Positions 47,601-59,300 of a stretch of 64,000 nucleotides of DNA are shown piece after piece; positions within the stretch are counted from its first letter, which is position 1, and every line of letters begins with the position of its first letter. Under the pieces are notes generated by a model. That model did no database searches. It was not told where the DNA came from and worked only from the letters and a program-made list of their open reading frames with translations. The stretch is from the NCBI GenBank assembly GCA_963402885.1, contig OY727102.1, positions 21,266,001 to 21,330,000 of the forward strand, in the 5' to 3' direction. The translations under genes and the position numbers were made by a program. This DNA is from Antedon bifida. Lineage: Eukaryota; Echinodermata; Crinoidea; Comatulida; Antedonidae.

Positions 47601-47800
47601 TACTTAAATACCATTAGGATGTTCTAAACTAAAAATAAATTATGACAAATTTGGTGATGCAAGACGATAGATTGTGTGATTTCAAACTAAAGAGGGCGGG
47701 CTGCGAGCAGGCAGCAATAATTAATTTGAACGCCTCTTTTTACTTTTTTTACGCAGAAGAGAAACGTATCAGCTGCCAACCAAAGAAAAAAAAATAAAAA
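47600..47800 (-). promoter_or_regulatory. HMGCR: Probable HMGCR promoter region
   Basis: Between the putative 5' UTR exon and the tandem array. Contains TATTTAAG (minus strand, 47602-47609) and a GC box GAGGGCGGG (47692-47700). I see no perfect sterol response element. The adjacent array start has two ATTACGTGAT-like boxes (about 47815-47838), similar to bHLH/CRE sites. Confidence 0.35.
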
Positions 47801-48387
47801 TAGTCGGCCATCATCACGTAATCATAATCACGTAATTACGTTACTACCATAACGAAATACGATACTGTACTTTTGTGCCTGTCTTTTTATATTGTATGTT
47901 TAGCCTACTGCGAGCTATTTTAAGGGGCGTAGGCTTCCGCTGATTCAAAGAATGGGGCCCTAACTTAACAGAAAAATTAAAGAAAATTTACAAATAAAAA
48001 ATACACACTATTACCATCTTATTATATATTGTGTATTTTTTAACCAAAATTAAGATTGGGTTATTTCATTATAATGAAGTGTAATTTGTCCTACATGTGG
48101 TTAGTACAATGTAAGCTACAGTAGTTATGATATATAAAATTATATTCAATAATGTAGATGACAATATTTTATTCAATTAGTCTGTATTTCATTAAGATTT
48201 CTAACATATTTATTCTGGGATGGTGCGGCAACACACGCCAACTACCATAAACTTTTATTCATAACAATCTTGCATGAAAGATAATAAAAATAACATACAG
48301 ACAGTATAAATACTGTAAAATAATCTTCTAATATAAAAGATTAACAAAACCACAATTAAAATGTTTTATTTACATGATTTAAACAAT

Positions 48388-48498
48388 TTAACAATGCGTA
48401 GCGTGTTGACCGCGAATGATAACAATACCATCTTCTCTACACCTGCACAAACTCATTTGCATAACAACGCATGGCATACCAAACTGTTTAAAATAGTG
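48388..48498 (-). pseudogene. Exon-like peptide block 1 (unit 1; repeated in each unit)
   Basis: Open from an acceptor (ACTTGCAG) to TAA: HYFKQFGMPCVVMQMSLCRC, then REDGIVIIRGQHATHC. It resembles a last coding exon. I do not recognise the protein. Further copies at about +2673, +5327 and +7981. Confidence 0.4.
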
Positions 48499-48722
48499 CT
48501 GCAAGTTATACGGAAATGACACCTCCTATATTTTGAAACAAAATATATGAGAGTCGAAAAGAAGCCCATGTGCTCCTTCATTTTCTAGTACTCTTGGGTG
48601 AGCTTCTTTTTCCACATGGAGTTCTTTTCGAGATTACTTTTTCAAACTAAAAGAGGTTAGCTGCTAGGTTTCCGCTCGAAAAAATGTTTTATTTACATGA
48701 TTTGAACAATCTTCTAATACAT

Positions 48723-48839
48723 TTAACAGTGCGTGGCGTGTTGACCGCGAATGACTAACAATGTACCATCTTCCCCATTACAAATGCACAAACTCATTTG
48801 CATGACAACGCACGGCATACCAAACTGTTTAAAATAGAG
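48723..48839 (-). pseudogene. Exon-like peptide block 2 (unit 1; repeated in each unit)
   Basis: After a TTCGGCAG acceptor: LYFKQFGMPCVVMQMSLCIC, then NGEDGTLLVIRGQHATHC and a stop. The open frame extends upstream of the acceptor to 48929. Further copies end at 51377, 54031 and 56685. Confidence 0.4.
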
Positions 48840-49290
48840 CTGCCGAAGGTCCCCGGAAATGACATCTATTGAAACAAAATGTATAAGAGTCTTCAGCACC
48901 CCACCATGGTTGGGGATGAGCAAAGACAATTTTGAAAAATAGAGCTGCTAGGTTCCCGGCCGAAAAAAACTTCACAAGATTTGAAATTATATGAAACAAA
49001 CTAAGACTCATCAGGACAATACAGCTTGTCTCCGGAAAGTGCACCTATTCATTCGAAATATGTAATTAAATAAGAAGTCTCCAGTATTAGCCCACCGCGG
49101 TTGGGGCAGAGCTAAGAATGAAAATAGAGCTAAGTCCCCAGAATTGCACTTATACTTATTATTATACATAGTCACCTATGATAATTATGATAATACACAC
49201 CAACTACCATAACATATTATAATACAATATCTTGCATGAATCGGATATTTCGCTAGCAATGTATTAACATTGATTAATAAAATCAAAATT

Positions 49291-49402
49291 TAACAATGTG
49301 GCGTGTTGATCGCGAATGATTAACAATGTACCATCTTTCCCACTACACCTGTATAAACTCATTTGCATAACAACGCACGGCATACCAAACCGCTTCGTAC
49401 TC
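49291..49402 (-). pseudogene. Exon-like peptide block 3 (unit 1; repeated in each unit)
   Basis: After an ATCGCAG acceptor: KRFGMPCVVMQMSLYRC, then SGKDGTLLIIRDQHAT. The shared stop is lost by a small deletion. This is the most decayed of the four blocks. Confidence 0.35.
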
Positions 49403-49545
49403 CTGCGATGAATATAAATTCAATTCTAAATACGTAACGAAGATAATTAATAATTAATTTCTTTTAAAATTGAGGGCGCCAAACATAAAATTTACGAGAT
49501 CGAATACAGGTTGAAAAAAAATTAAATAAAAAAAAAGATGTTAAA

Positions 49546-49790
49546 TGTGCTCTCCCTGCCTCAGCACTAAGGCCCTGCCACAGCCTTTTGGGGTCGTTTC
49601 CAGCACATCACCAGATGCATTGATGTTGTCGCCTCATGATGTGTGGTGGAAAGGGGGACGTATGATCTGTGAACCCCAAACACAGTGGCCGCATGCCTTT
49701 AACTCTATTCCACCGACCAGCGTGGGAATCGAACCCACGACATACGTGTGTTAACACGACGCTCAGGCGACTGAGCTAACTGATCAATTT
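49546..49790 (-). mobile_element. tRNA-derived SINE in array unit 1
   Basis: Minus-strand head at 49716-49785 is tRNA-like: A box TAGCTCAGTCG, D-stem GCTC...GAGC, a CGTG/CACG anticodon-arm hairpin around TTAACA, and B box GGTTCGATTCC within a perfect GTGGG/CCCAC T-stem. It is followed by a ~170-bp body and an A/T-rich tail (TTTTTTTTATTT). Pol III promoter boxes are intact. Confidence 0.75.
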
Positions 49791-49883
49791 GGTTTTAGCA
49801 AGGTTAATATGATACTTATGACGTAATGATGCATTGCGTAATACACGTATAAATAGACTAGAGATTATCAGCTGTTAAGTCAT

Positions 49884-49965
49884 GTACGTCGTGGCGTAAC
49901 GGTTGATGCTCAGGTTTGAGTGCTCTCAGCTCTAGATTGGGTGGGTTCGAACCTCTACGGATACA
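49884..49965 (+). ncRNA. tRNA-like module (class II-like) in array unit 1
   Basis: A box GTGGCGTAACGGTTGATGC, an extra-arm-like CTCTCAGCTCTAGATTGGG, B box GGTTCGAACCT, and a run of T after ATACATA that could end Pol III transcription. The acceptor ends pair only partly (GTA/TAC) and the T-stem is imperfect. It is therefore a tRNA-like or decayed tRNA, not a confident tRNA gene. Copies at 52538-52619, 55192-55273 and 57846-57927. Confidence 0.5.
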
Positions 49966-50274
49966 TATTTTTTTTTAAATTATGATTTTTTTTTCTTTTA
50001 TTTTGAAAGAGCGATATTTATAGAGTTGAAAATATCAGGCTTAGGTCTAAACAAGAGTGGACCTTTTTTAAATCAGAAATAAAGTTGTATGACATTTATT
50101 TTTCCATTAGACTGCCATAAAACTGCGAAAATAAGCCCGTGTGCTCCTTCATTCTTTTTAGTACTCTTGGGTTCTTTCGAGATTACTTTTGCAAACTAAA
50201 AGAGAGGGACTGCTAGGTTCCCGCCCGGAAAATTGTTTATTTACTTGATTTGAGCAGTTTTATAATCTAAAAGA

Positions 50275-50400
50275 TTAACAAAATCTAACAGTGTGGTTTG
50301 TTGACCGCGAATGACTAACAATACCATCCTCCCCACTACACCTGGATAAACTCATTTGCATAACAAGGCACGGCATACTTAACTGTTTAAAATAGAAGTG
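50275..50400 (-). pseudogene. Exon-like peptide block 4 (unit 1; repeated in each unit)
   Basis: After a TTTCCAG acceptor: FYFKQLSMPCLVMQMSLSRC, then SGEDGIV. Downstream the frame has shifted relative to the other blocks (SHSRSTNHT instead of VIRGQHAT). Further copies end at 52929, 55583 and about 58240. Confidence 0.35.
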
Positions 50401-52199
50401 CTGGAAATGAATTCTATATTTTGAAACAAGATATATAAGAGTCTTCAGTACCCCACCCCCATAAAAATAAAAATAGTCGGCCATCATCACGTAATTATAA
50501 TCACGTAATTACGTTACTACCATAACGAAATACGATACTGTACTTTTGTGCCTGTCTTTTTATATTGTATGTTTAGCCTACTGCGAGCTATTTTAAGGGA
50601 CGTAGGCTTCCGCTGATTCAAAGAATGGGGTCCTAACTTAACAGAAAAATTAAAGAAAATTTACAAATAAAAAATACACACTATTACCATCTTATTATAT
50701 ATTGTGTATTTTTTAACCAAAATTAAGATTTTAAGTAATTTGTCCTACATTTGGTTAGTACAATGTAAGCTACAGTAGTTATGATATATAAAATTATATT
50801 CAATAATGTAGATGACAATATTTTATTCAATTAGTCTGTATTTCATTAAGATTTCTAACATATTTATTCTGGGATGGTGCGGCAACACACGCCAACTACC
50901 ATAAACTTTTATTCATAACAATCTTGCATGAAAGATAATAAAAATAACATACAGACAGTATAAATACTGTAAAATAATCTTCTAATATAAAAGATTAACA
51001 AAACCACAATTAAAATGTTTTATTTACATGATTTAAACAATTTAACAATGCGTAGCGTGTTGACCGCGAATGATAACAATACCATCTTCTCTACACCTGC
51101 ACAAACTCATTTGCATAACAACGCATGGCATACCAAACTGTTTAAAATAGTGCTGCAAGTTATACGGAAATGACACCTCCTATATTTTGAAACAAAATAT
51201 ATGAGAGTCGAAAAAAAGCCCATGTGCTCCTTCATTTTCTAGTACTCTTGGGTGAGCTTCTTTTTCCACATGGAGTTCTTTTCGAGATTACTTTTTCAAA
51301 CTAAAAGAGGTTAGCTGCTAGGTTTCCGCTCGAAAAAATGTTTTATTTACATGATTTGAACAATCTTCTAATACATTTAACAGTGCGTGGCGTGTTGACC
51401 GCGAATGACTAACAATGTACCATCTTCCCCATTACAAATGCACAAACTCATTTGCATGACAACGCACGGCATACCAAACTGTTTAAAATAGAGCTGCCGA
51501 AGGTCCCCGGAAATGACATCTATTGAAACAAAATGTATAAGAGTCTTCAGCACCCCACCATGGTTGGGGATGAGCAAAGACAATTTTGAAAAATAGAGCT
51601 GCTAGGTTCCCGGCCGAAAAAAACTTCACATGATTTGAAATTATATGAAACAAACTAAGACTCATCAGGACAATACAGCTTGTCTCCGGAAAGTGCACCT
51701 ATTCATTCGAAATATGTAATTAAATAAGAAGTCTCCAGTATTAGCCCACCGCGGTTGGGGCAGAGCTAAGAATGAAAATAGAGCTAAGTCCCCAGAATTG
51801 CACTTATACTTATTATTATACATAGTCACCTATGATAATTATGATAATACACACCAACTACCATAACATATTATAATACAATATCTTGCATGAATCGGAT
51901 ATTTCGCTAGCAATGTATTAACATTGATTAATAAAATCAAAATTTAACAATGTGGCGTGTTGATCGCGAATGATTAACAATGTACCATCTTTCCCACTAC
52001 ACCTGTATAAACTCATTTGCATAACAACGCACGGCATACCAAACCGCTTCGTACTCCTGCGATGAATATAAATTCAATTCTAAATACGTAACGAAGATAA
52101 TTAATAATTAATTTCTTTTAAAATTGAGGGCGCCAAACATAAAATTTACGAGCTCGAATACAGGTTGAAAAAAAATTAAATAAAAAAAAAGATGTTAAA

Positions 52200-52444
52200 T
52201 GTGCTCTCCCTGCCTCAGCACTAAGGCCCTGCCACAGCCTTTTGGGGTCGTTTCCAGCACATCACCAGATGCATTGATGTTGTCGCCTCATGATGTGTGG
52301 TGGAAAGGGGGACGTATGATCTGTGAACCCCAAACACAGTGGCCGCATGCCTTTAACTCTATTCCACCGACCAGCGTGGGAATCGAACCCACGACATACG
52401 TGTGTTAACACGACGCTCAGGCGACTGAGCTAACTGATCAATTT
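52200..52444 (-). mobile_element. tRNA-derived SINE in array unit 2
   Basis: Same element as in unit 1, offset 2654 bp; A and B boxes intact. Confidence 0.75.
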
Positions 52445-52537
52445 GGTTTTAGCAAGGTTAATATGATACTTATGACGTAATGATGCATTGCGTAATACAC
52501 GTATAAATAGACTAGAGATTATCAGCTGTTAAGTCAT

Positions 52538-52619
52538 GTACGTCGTGGCGTAACGGTTGATGCTCAGGTTTGAGTGCTCTCAGCTCTAGATTGGGTGGGT
52601 TCGAACCTCTACGGATACA
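52538..52619 (+). ncRNA. tRNA-like module in array unit 2
   Basis: Same as 49884-49965. Confidence 0.5.
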
Positions 52620-54853
52620 TATTTTTTTTTAAATTATGATTTTTTTTTCTTTTATTTTGAAAGAGCGATATTTATAGAGTTGAAAATATCAGGCTTAGGT
52701 CTAAACAAGAGTGGACCTTTTTTAAATCAGAAATAAAGTTGTATGACATTTATTTTTCCATTAGACTGCCATAAAACTGCGAAAATAAGCCCGTGTGCTC
52801 CTTCATTCTTTTTAGTACTCTTGGGTTCTTTCGAGATTACTTTTGCAAACTAAAAGAGAGGGCCTGCTAGGTTCCCGCCCGGAAAATTGTTTATTTACTT
52901 GATTTGAGCAGTTTTATAATCTAAAAGATTAACAAAATCTAACAGTGTGGTTTGTTGACCGCGAATGACTAACAATACCATCCTCCCCACTACACCTGTA
53001 TAAACTCATTTGCATAACAAGGCACGGCATACTTAACTGTTTAAAATAGAAGTGCTGGAAATGAATTCTATATTTTGAAACAAGATATATAAGAGTCTTC
53101 AGTACCCCACCCCCATAAAAATAAAAATAGTCGGCCATCATCACGTAATTATAATCACGTAATTACGTTACTACCATAACGAAATACGATACTGTACTTT
53201 TGTGCCTGTCTTTTTATATTGTATGTTTAGCCTACTGCGAGCTATTTTAAGGGACGTAGGCTTCCGCTGATTCAAAGAATGGGGTCCTAACTTAACAGAA
53301 AAATTAAAGAAAATTTACAAATAAAAAATACACACTATTACCATCTTATTATATATTGTGTATTTTTTAACCAAAATTAAGATTTTAAGTAATTTGTCCT
53401 ACATTTGGTTAGTACAATGTAAGCTACAGTAGTTATGATATATAAAATTATATTCAATAATGTAGATGACAATATTTTATTCAATTAGTCTGTATTTCAT
53501 TAAGATTTCTAACATATTTATTCTGGGATGGTGCGGCAACACACGCCAACTACCATAAACTTTTATTCATAACAATCTTGCATGAAAGATAATAAAAATA
53601 ACATACAGACAGTATAAATACTGTAAAATAATCTTCTAATATAAAAGATTAACAAAACCACAATTAAAATGTTTTATTTACATGATTTAAACAATTTAAC
53701 AATGCGTAGCGTGTTGACCGCGAATGATAACAATACCATCTTCTCTACACCTGCACAAACTCATTTGCATAACAACGCATGGCATACCAAACTGTTTAAA
53801 ATAGTGCTGCAAGTTATACGGAAATGACACCTCCTATATTTTGAAACAAAATATATGAGAGTCGAAAAAAAGCCCATGTGCTCCTTCATTTTCTAGTACT
53901 CTTGGGTGAGCTTCTTTTTCCACATGGAGTTCTTTTCGAGATTACTTTTTCAAACTAAAAGAGGTTAGCTGCTAGGTTTCCGCTCGAAAAAATGTTTTAT
54001 TTACATGATTTGAACAATCTTCTAATACATTTAACAGTGCGTGGCGTGTTGACCGCGAATGACTAACAATGTACCATCTTCCCCATTACAAATGCACAAA
54101 CTCATTTGCATGACAACGCACGGCATACCAAACTGTTTAAAATAGAGCTGCCGAAGGTCCCCGGAAATGACATCTATTGAAACAAAATGTATAAGAGTCT
54201 TCAGCACCCCACCATGGTTGGGGATGAGCAAAGACAATTTTGAAAAATAGAGCTGCTAGGTTCCCGGCCGAAAAAAACTTCACATGATTTGAAATTATAT
54301 GAAACAAACTAAGACTCATCAGGACAATACAGCTTGTCTCCGGAAAGTGCACCTATTCATTCGAAATATGTAATTAAATAAGAAGTCTCCAGTATTAGCC
54401 CACCGCGGTTGGGGCAGAGCTAAGAATGAAAATAGAGCTAAGTCCCCAGAATTGCACTTATACTTATTATTATACATAGTCACCTATGATAATTATGATA
54501 ATACACACCAACTACCATAACATATTATAATACAATATCTTGCATGAATCGGATATTTCGCTAGCAATGTATTAACATTGATTAATAAAATCAAAATTTA
54601 ACAATGTGGCGTGTTGATCGCGAATGATTAACAATGTACCATCTTTCCCACTACACCTGTATAAACTCATTTGCATAACAACGCACGGCATACCAAACCG
54701 CTTCGTACTCCTGCGATGAATATAAATTCAATTCTAAATACGTAACGAAGATAATTAATAATTAATTTCTTTTAAAATTGAGGGCGCCAAACATAAAATT
54801 TACGAGCTCGAATACAGGTTGAAAAAAAATTAAATAAAAAAAAAGATGTTAAA

Positions 54854-55098
54854 TGTGCTCTCCCTGCCTCAGCACTAAGGCCCTGCCACAGCCTTTTGGG
54901 GTCGTTTCCAGCACATCACCAGATGCATTGATGTTGTCGCCTCATGATGTGTGGTGGAAAGGGGGACGTATGATCTGTGAACCCCAAACACAGTGGCCGC
55001 ATGCCTTTAACTCTATTCCACCGACCAGCGTGGGAATCGAACCCACGACATACGTGTGTTAACACGACGCTCAGGCGACTGAGCTAACTGATCAATTT
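54854..55098 (-). mobile_element. tRNA-derived SINE in array unit 3
   Basis: Same element, offset a further 2654 bp; A and B boxes intact. Confidence 0.75.
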
Positions 55099-55191
55099 GG
55101 TTTTAGCAAGGTTAATATGATACTTATGACGTAATGATGCATTGCGTAATACACGTATAAATAGACTAGAGATTATCAGCTGTTAAGTCAT

Positions 55192-55273
55192 GTACGTCGT
55201 GGCGTAACGGTTGATGCTCAGGTTTGAGTGCTCTCAGCTCTAGATTGGGTGGGTTCGAACCTCTACGGATACA
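55192..55273 (+). ncRNA. tRNA-like module in array unit 3
   Basis: Same as 49884-49965. Confidence 0.5.
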
Positions 55274-57507
55274 TATTTTTTTTTAAATTATGATTTTTTT
55301 TTCTTTTATTTTGAAAGAGCGATATTTATAGAGTTGAAAATATCAGGCTTAGGTCTAAACAAGAGTGGACCTTTTTTAAATCAGAAATAAAGTTGTATGA
55401 CATTTATTTTTCCATTAGACTGCCATAAAACTGCGAAAATAAGCCCATGTGCTCCTTCATTCTTTTTAGTACTCTTGGGTTCTTTCGAGATTACTTTTGC
55501 AAACTAAAAGAGAGGGACTGCTAGGTTCCCGCCCGGAAAATTGTTTATTTACTTGATTTGAGCAGTTTTATAATCTAAAAGATTAACAAAATCTAACAGT
55601 GTGGTTTGTTGACCGCGAATGACTAACAATACCATCCTCCCCACTACACCTGGATAAACTCATTTGCATAACAAGGCACGGCATACTTAACTGTTTAAAA
55701 TAGAAGTGCTGGAAATGAATTCTATATTTTGAAACAAGATATATAAGAGTCTTCAGTACCCCACCCCCATAAAAATAAAAATAGTCGGCCATCATCACGT
55801 AATTATAATCACGTAATTACGTTACTACCATAACGAAATACGATACTGTACTTTTGTGCCTGTCTTTTTATATTGTATGTTTAGCCTACTGCGAGCTATT
55901 TTAAGGGACGTAGGCTTCCGCTGATTCAAAGAATGGGGTCCTAACTTAACAGAAAAATTAAAGAAAATTTACAAATAAAAAATACACACTATTACCATCT
56001 TATTATATATTGTGTATTTTTTAACCAAAATTAAGATTTTAAGTAATTTGTCCTACATTTGGTTAGTACAATGTAAGCTACAGTAGTTATGATATATAAA
56101 ATTATATTCAATAATGTAGATGACAATATTTTATTCAATTAGTCTGTATTTCATTAAGATTTCTAACATATTTATTCTGGGATGGTGCGGCAACACACGC
56201 CAACTACCATAAACTTTTATTCATAACAATCTTGCATGAAAGATAATAAAAATAACATACAGACAGTATAAATACTGTAAAATAATCTTCTAATATAAAA
56301 GATTAACAAAACCACAATTAAAATGTTTTATTTACATGATTTAAACAATTTAACAATGCGTAGCGTGTTGACCGCGAATGATAACAATACCATCTTCTCT
56401 ACACCTGCACAAACTCATTTGCATAACAACGCATGGCATACCAAACTGTTTAAAATAGTGCTGCAAGTTATACGGAAATGACACCTCCTATATTTTGAAA
56501 CAAAATATATGAGAGTCGAAAAAAAGCCCATGTGCTCCTTCATTTTCTAGTACTCTTGGGTGAGCTTCTTTTTCCACATGGAGTTCTTTTCGAGATTACT
56601 TTTTCAAACTAAAAGAGGTTAGCTGCTAGGTTTCCGCTCGAAAAAATGTTTTATTTACATGATTTGAACAATCTTCTAATACATTTAACAGTGCGTGGCG
56701 TGTTGACCGCGAATGACTAACAATGTACCATCTTCCCCATTACAAATGCACAAACTCATTTGCATGACAACGCACGGCATACCAAACTGTTTAAAATAGA
56801 GCTGCCGAAGGTCCCCGGAAATGACATCTATTGAAACAAAATGTATAAGAGTCTTCAGCACCCCACCATGGTTGGGGATGAGCAAAGACAATTTTGAAAA
56901 ATAGAGCTGCTAGGTTCCCGGCCGAAAAAAACTTCACATGATTTGAAATTATATGAAACAAACTAAGACTCATCAGGACAATACAGCTTGTCTCCGGAAA
57001 GTGCACCTATTCATTCGAAATATGTAATTAAATAAGAAGTCTCCAGTATTAGCCCACCGCGGTTGGGGCAGAGCTAAGAATGAAAATAGAGCTAAGTCCC
57101 CAGAATTGCACTTATACTTATTATTATACATAGTCACCTATGATAATTATGATAATACACACCAACTACCATAACATATTATAATACAATATCTTGCATG
57201 AATCGGATATTTCGCTAGCAATGTATTAACATTGATTAATAAAATCAAAATTTAACAATGTGGCGTGTTGATCGCGAATGATTAACAATGTACCATCTTT
57301 CCCACTACACCTGTATAAACTCATTTGCATAACAACGCACGGCATACCAAACCGCTTCGTACTCCTGCGATGAATATAAATTCAATTCTAAATACGTAAC
57401 GAAGATAATTAATAATTAATTTCTTTTAAAATTGAGGGCGCCAAACATAAAATTTACGAGCTCGAATACAGGTTGAAAAAAAATTAAATAAAAAAAAAGA
57501 TGTTAAA

Positions 57508-57752
57508 TGTGCTCTCCCTGCCTCAGCACTAAGGCCCTGCCACAGCCTTTTGGGGTCGTTTCCAGCACATCACCAGATGCATTGATGTTGTCGCCTCATG
57601 ATGTGTGGTGGAAAGGGGGACGTATGATCTGTGAACCCCAAACACAGTGGCCGCATGCCTTTAACTCTATTCCACCGACCAGCGTGGGAATCGAACCCAC
57701 GACATACGTGTGTTAACACGACGCTCAGGCGACTGAGCTAACTGATCAATTT
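57508..57752 (-). mobile_element. tRNA-derived SINE in array unit 4
   Basis: Same element, offset a further 2654 bp; A and B boxes intact. Confidence 0.75.
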
Positions 57753-57845
57753 GGTTTTAGCAAGGTTAATATGATACTTATGACGTAATGATGCATTGCG
57801 TAATACACGTATAAATAGACTAGAGATTATCAGCTGTTAAGTCAT

Positions 57846-57927
57846 GTACGTCGTGGCGTAACGGTTGATGCTCAGGTTTGAGTGCTCTCAGCTCTAGATT
57901 GGGTGGGTTCGAACCTCTACGGATACA
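57846..57927 (+). ncRNA. tRNA-like module in array unit 4
   Basis: Same as 49884-49965. Confidence 0.5.
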
Positions 57928-59044
57928 TATTTTTTTTTAAATTATGATTTTTTTTTCTTTTATTTTGAAAGAGCGATATTTATAGAGTTGAAAATATCAG
58001 GCTTAGGTCTAAACAAGAGTGGACCTTTTTTAAATCAGAAATAAAGTTGTATGACATTTATTTTTCCATTAGACTGCCATAAAACTGCGAAAATAAGCCC
58101 GTGTGCTCCTTCATTCTTTTTAGTACTCTTGGGTTCTTTCGAGATTACTTTTGCAAACTAAAAGAGAGGGCCTGCTAGGTTCCCGCCCGGAAAATTGTTT
58201 ATTACTTGATTTGAGCAGTTTTATAATCTAAAAGATTAACAAAATCTAACAGTGTGGTGTGTTGACCGCGAAATAACAATACCATCCTCCCGACTACACC
58301 TGGATAAACTCATTTGCATAACAAGGCACGGCATACTTAACTGTTTAAAGTAGAAGTGCCGGAAATGTAACATATATTTTGAAACAAGATATATAATTAG
58401 TCTTCAGTACCCCACCCCCAATAACCCCGTTCAATAACATCAACATTTAACAGTGTTATTTCTAATTTTTCCGGACCTGAAAACTTCGAACTTAGTCGAT
58501 CAGTAGGAATCAGTTCGATTTTACAGTTGAGTTTAGTTGAGTTCCGTGTCGACATAAGGCCCCTTTAGGCTACTGAAGCTAGCATTTAAGCGGGGCAAAA
58601 TTATAGCCAAAGGTCTTTCAGTTTTAAATGAATGCATAATAAATGTTGTCCTGGTCACGTATAACAAATCAACTTTCTTTCATCCACCTTCATATGCAAT
58701 TTTTTTGTTCAAAAAATCACCCTTTTTTTGGGAAAATTAGGCTCAACGGGCTATTTCTAATGTTTTTATGTATCAAGAGCCGTATCAACAGACCGCTATA
58801 ATCATGTGTATGTGATTTAATTATAAAAAACATCATATTGACTGAAATTAATTCTTAATTTTATGAAACATCGTCGGCATTGATCTAAAGTAAGATGATC
58901 CCAAAATTGTCATGTTAAAGTATAGATAGCCTATTCGTAACATTTTCCTGATACAAAGACAACTTTTGACATAGTTCTTCGATTGTGACAGCTGTTTCAC
59001 AATGCTAAAACTGACCAATCAAGTTTTCTGATGAGCTAAATTAT

Positions 59045-59164
59045 AATGATGCCCAAATAAGGTAATGATGCTTAAATATGATAGTGATATGACATCATCA
59101 TGTCCATATATGGCCACATCACATTTTTTTGTCACATAAAGTTTGATTGTGTAGACAGAGCTTT
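59045..59164. mobile_element. MITE, family A, copy 5 (left end missing)
   Basis: The interior and right end are intact up to GTGTAGACAGAGCTTTA; the left terminal repeat is lost or decayed. Lies between the 2.65-kb array and the arrestin gene. Confidence 0.75.
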
Positions 59165-59219
59165 AGCAATAGCAATCATATTACTTGACATTGTGTTTAT
59201 TGGTTTTGTTTGTACATCA

Positions 59220-59300
59220 TTAAGCTCTGTCTACACTATCAAACTAGTTTGACAAAAAGATGTGATGTGCCCAAATATGGTAGTGATATTCCCAAATTTG
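59220..59300. mobile_element. MITE, family A, copy 6 (right part missing)
   Basis: Left end intact (TTAA then GCTCTGTCTACACTATCAAA), then the interior stops at about 59300. Only 55 bp from copy 5. The two may be halves of one element split by a rearrangement, or two insertions. Confidence 0.75.

Larger units (their letters stand above)
47801..58420. repeat. Tandem array of four ~2.65-kb units
   Basis: Unit starts (TAGTCGGCCATCATCACGTA) are at 47801, 50474, 53128 and 55782. Unit 1 is 2673 bp because of a ~19-bp insertion near 48055; units 2 and 3 are 2654 bp. The array ends at about 58420 with the last ~250 bp of unit 4 diverged. Units differ by scattered single bases in a patchwork. For example GAGGGACTGC occurs in units 1 and 3 but GAGGGCCTGC in 2 and 4, and ACGAGATCG occurs only in unit 1. 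Each unit contains four diverged copies of an exon-like block, a tRNA-derived SINE (minus strand) and a tRNA-like module (plus strand). No long ORF and no known satellite family recognised. Confidence 0.95.

Noticed and set aside
49545..49754. 69-codon plus-strand frame repeated in the array
   Set aside because: It is the antisense of the tRNA-derived SINE; the C-terminal part is the complement of the B box.
49884..49965. Functional tRNA gene
   Set aside because: A and B boxes are good but the acceptor and T stems pair poorly and no clear anticodon loop with U33 forms; kept only as tRNA-like.
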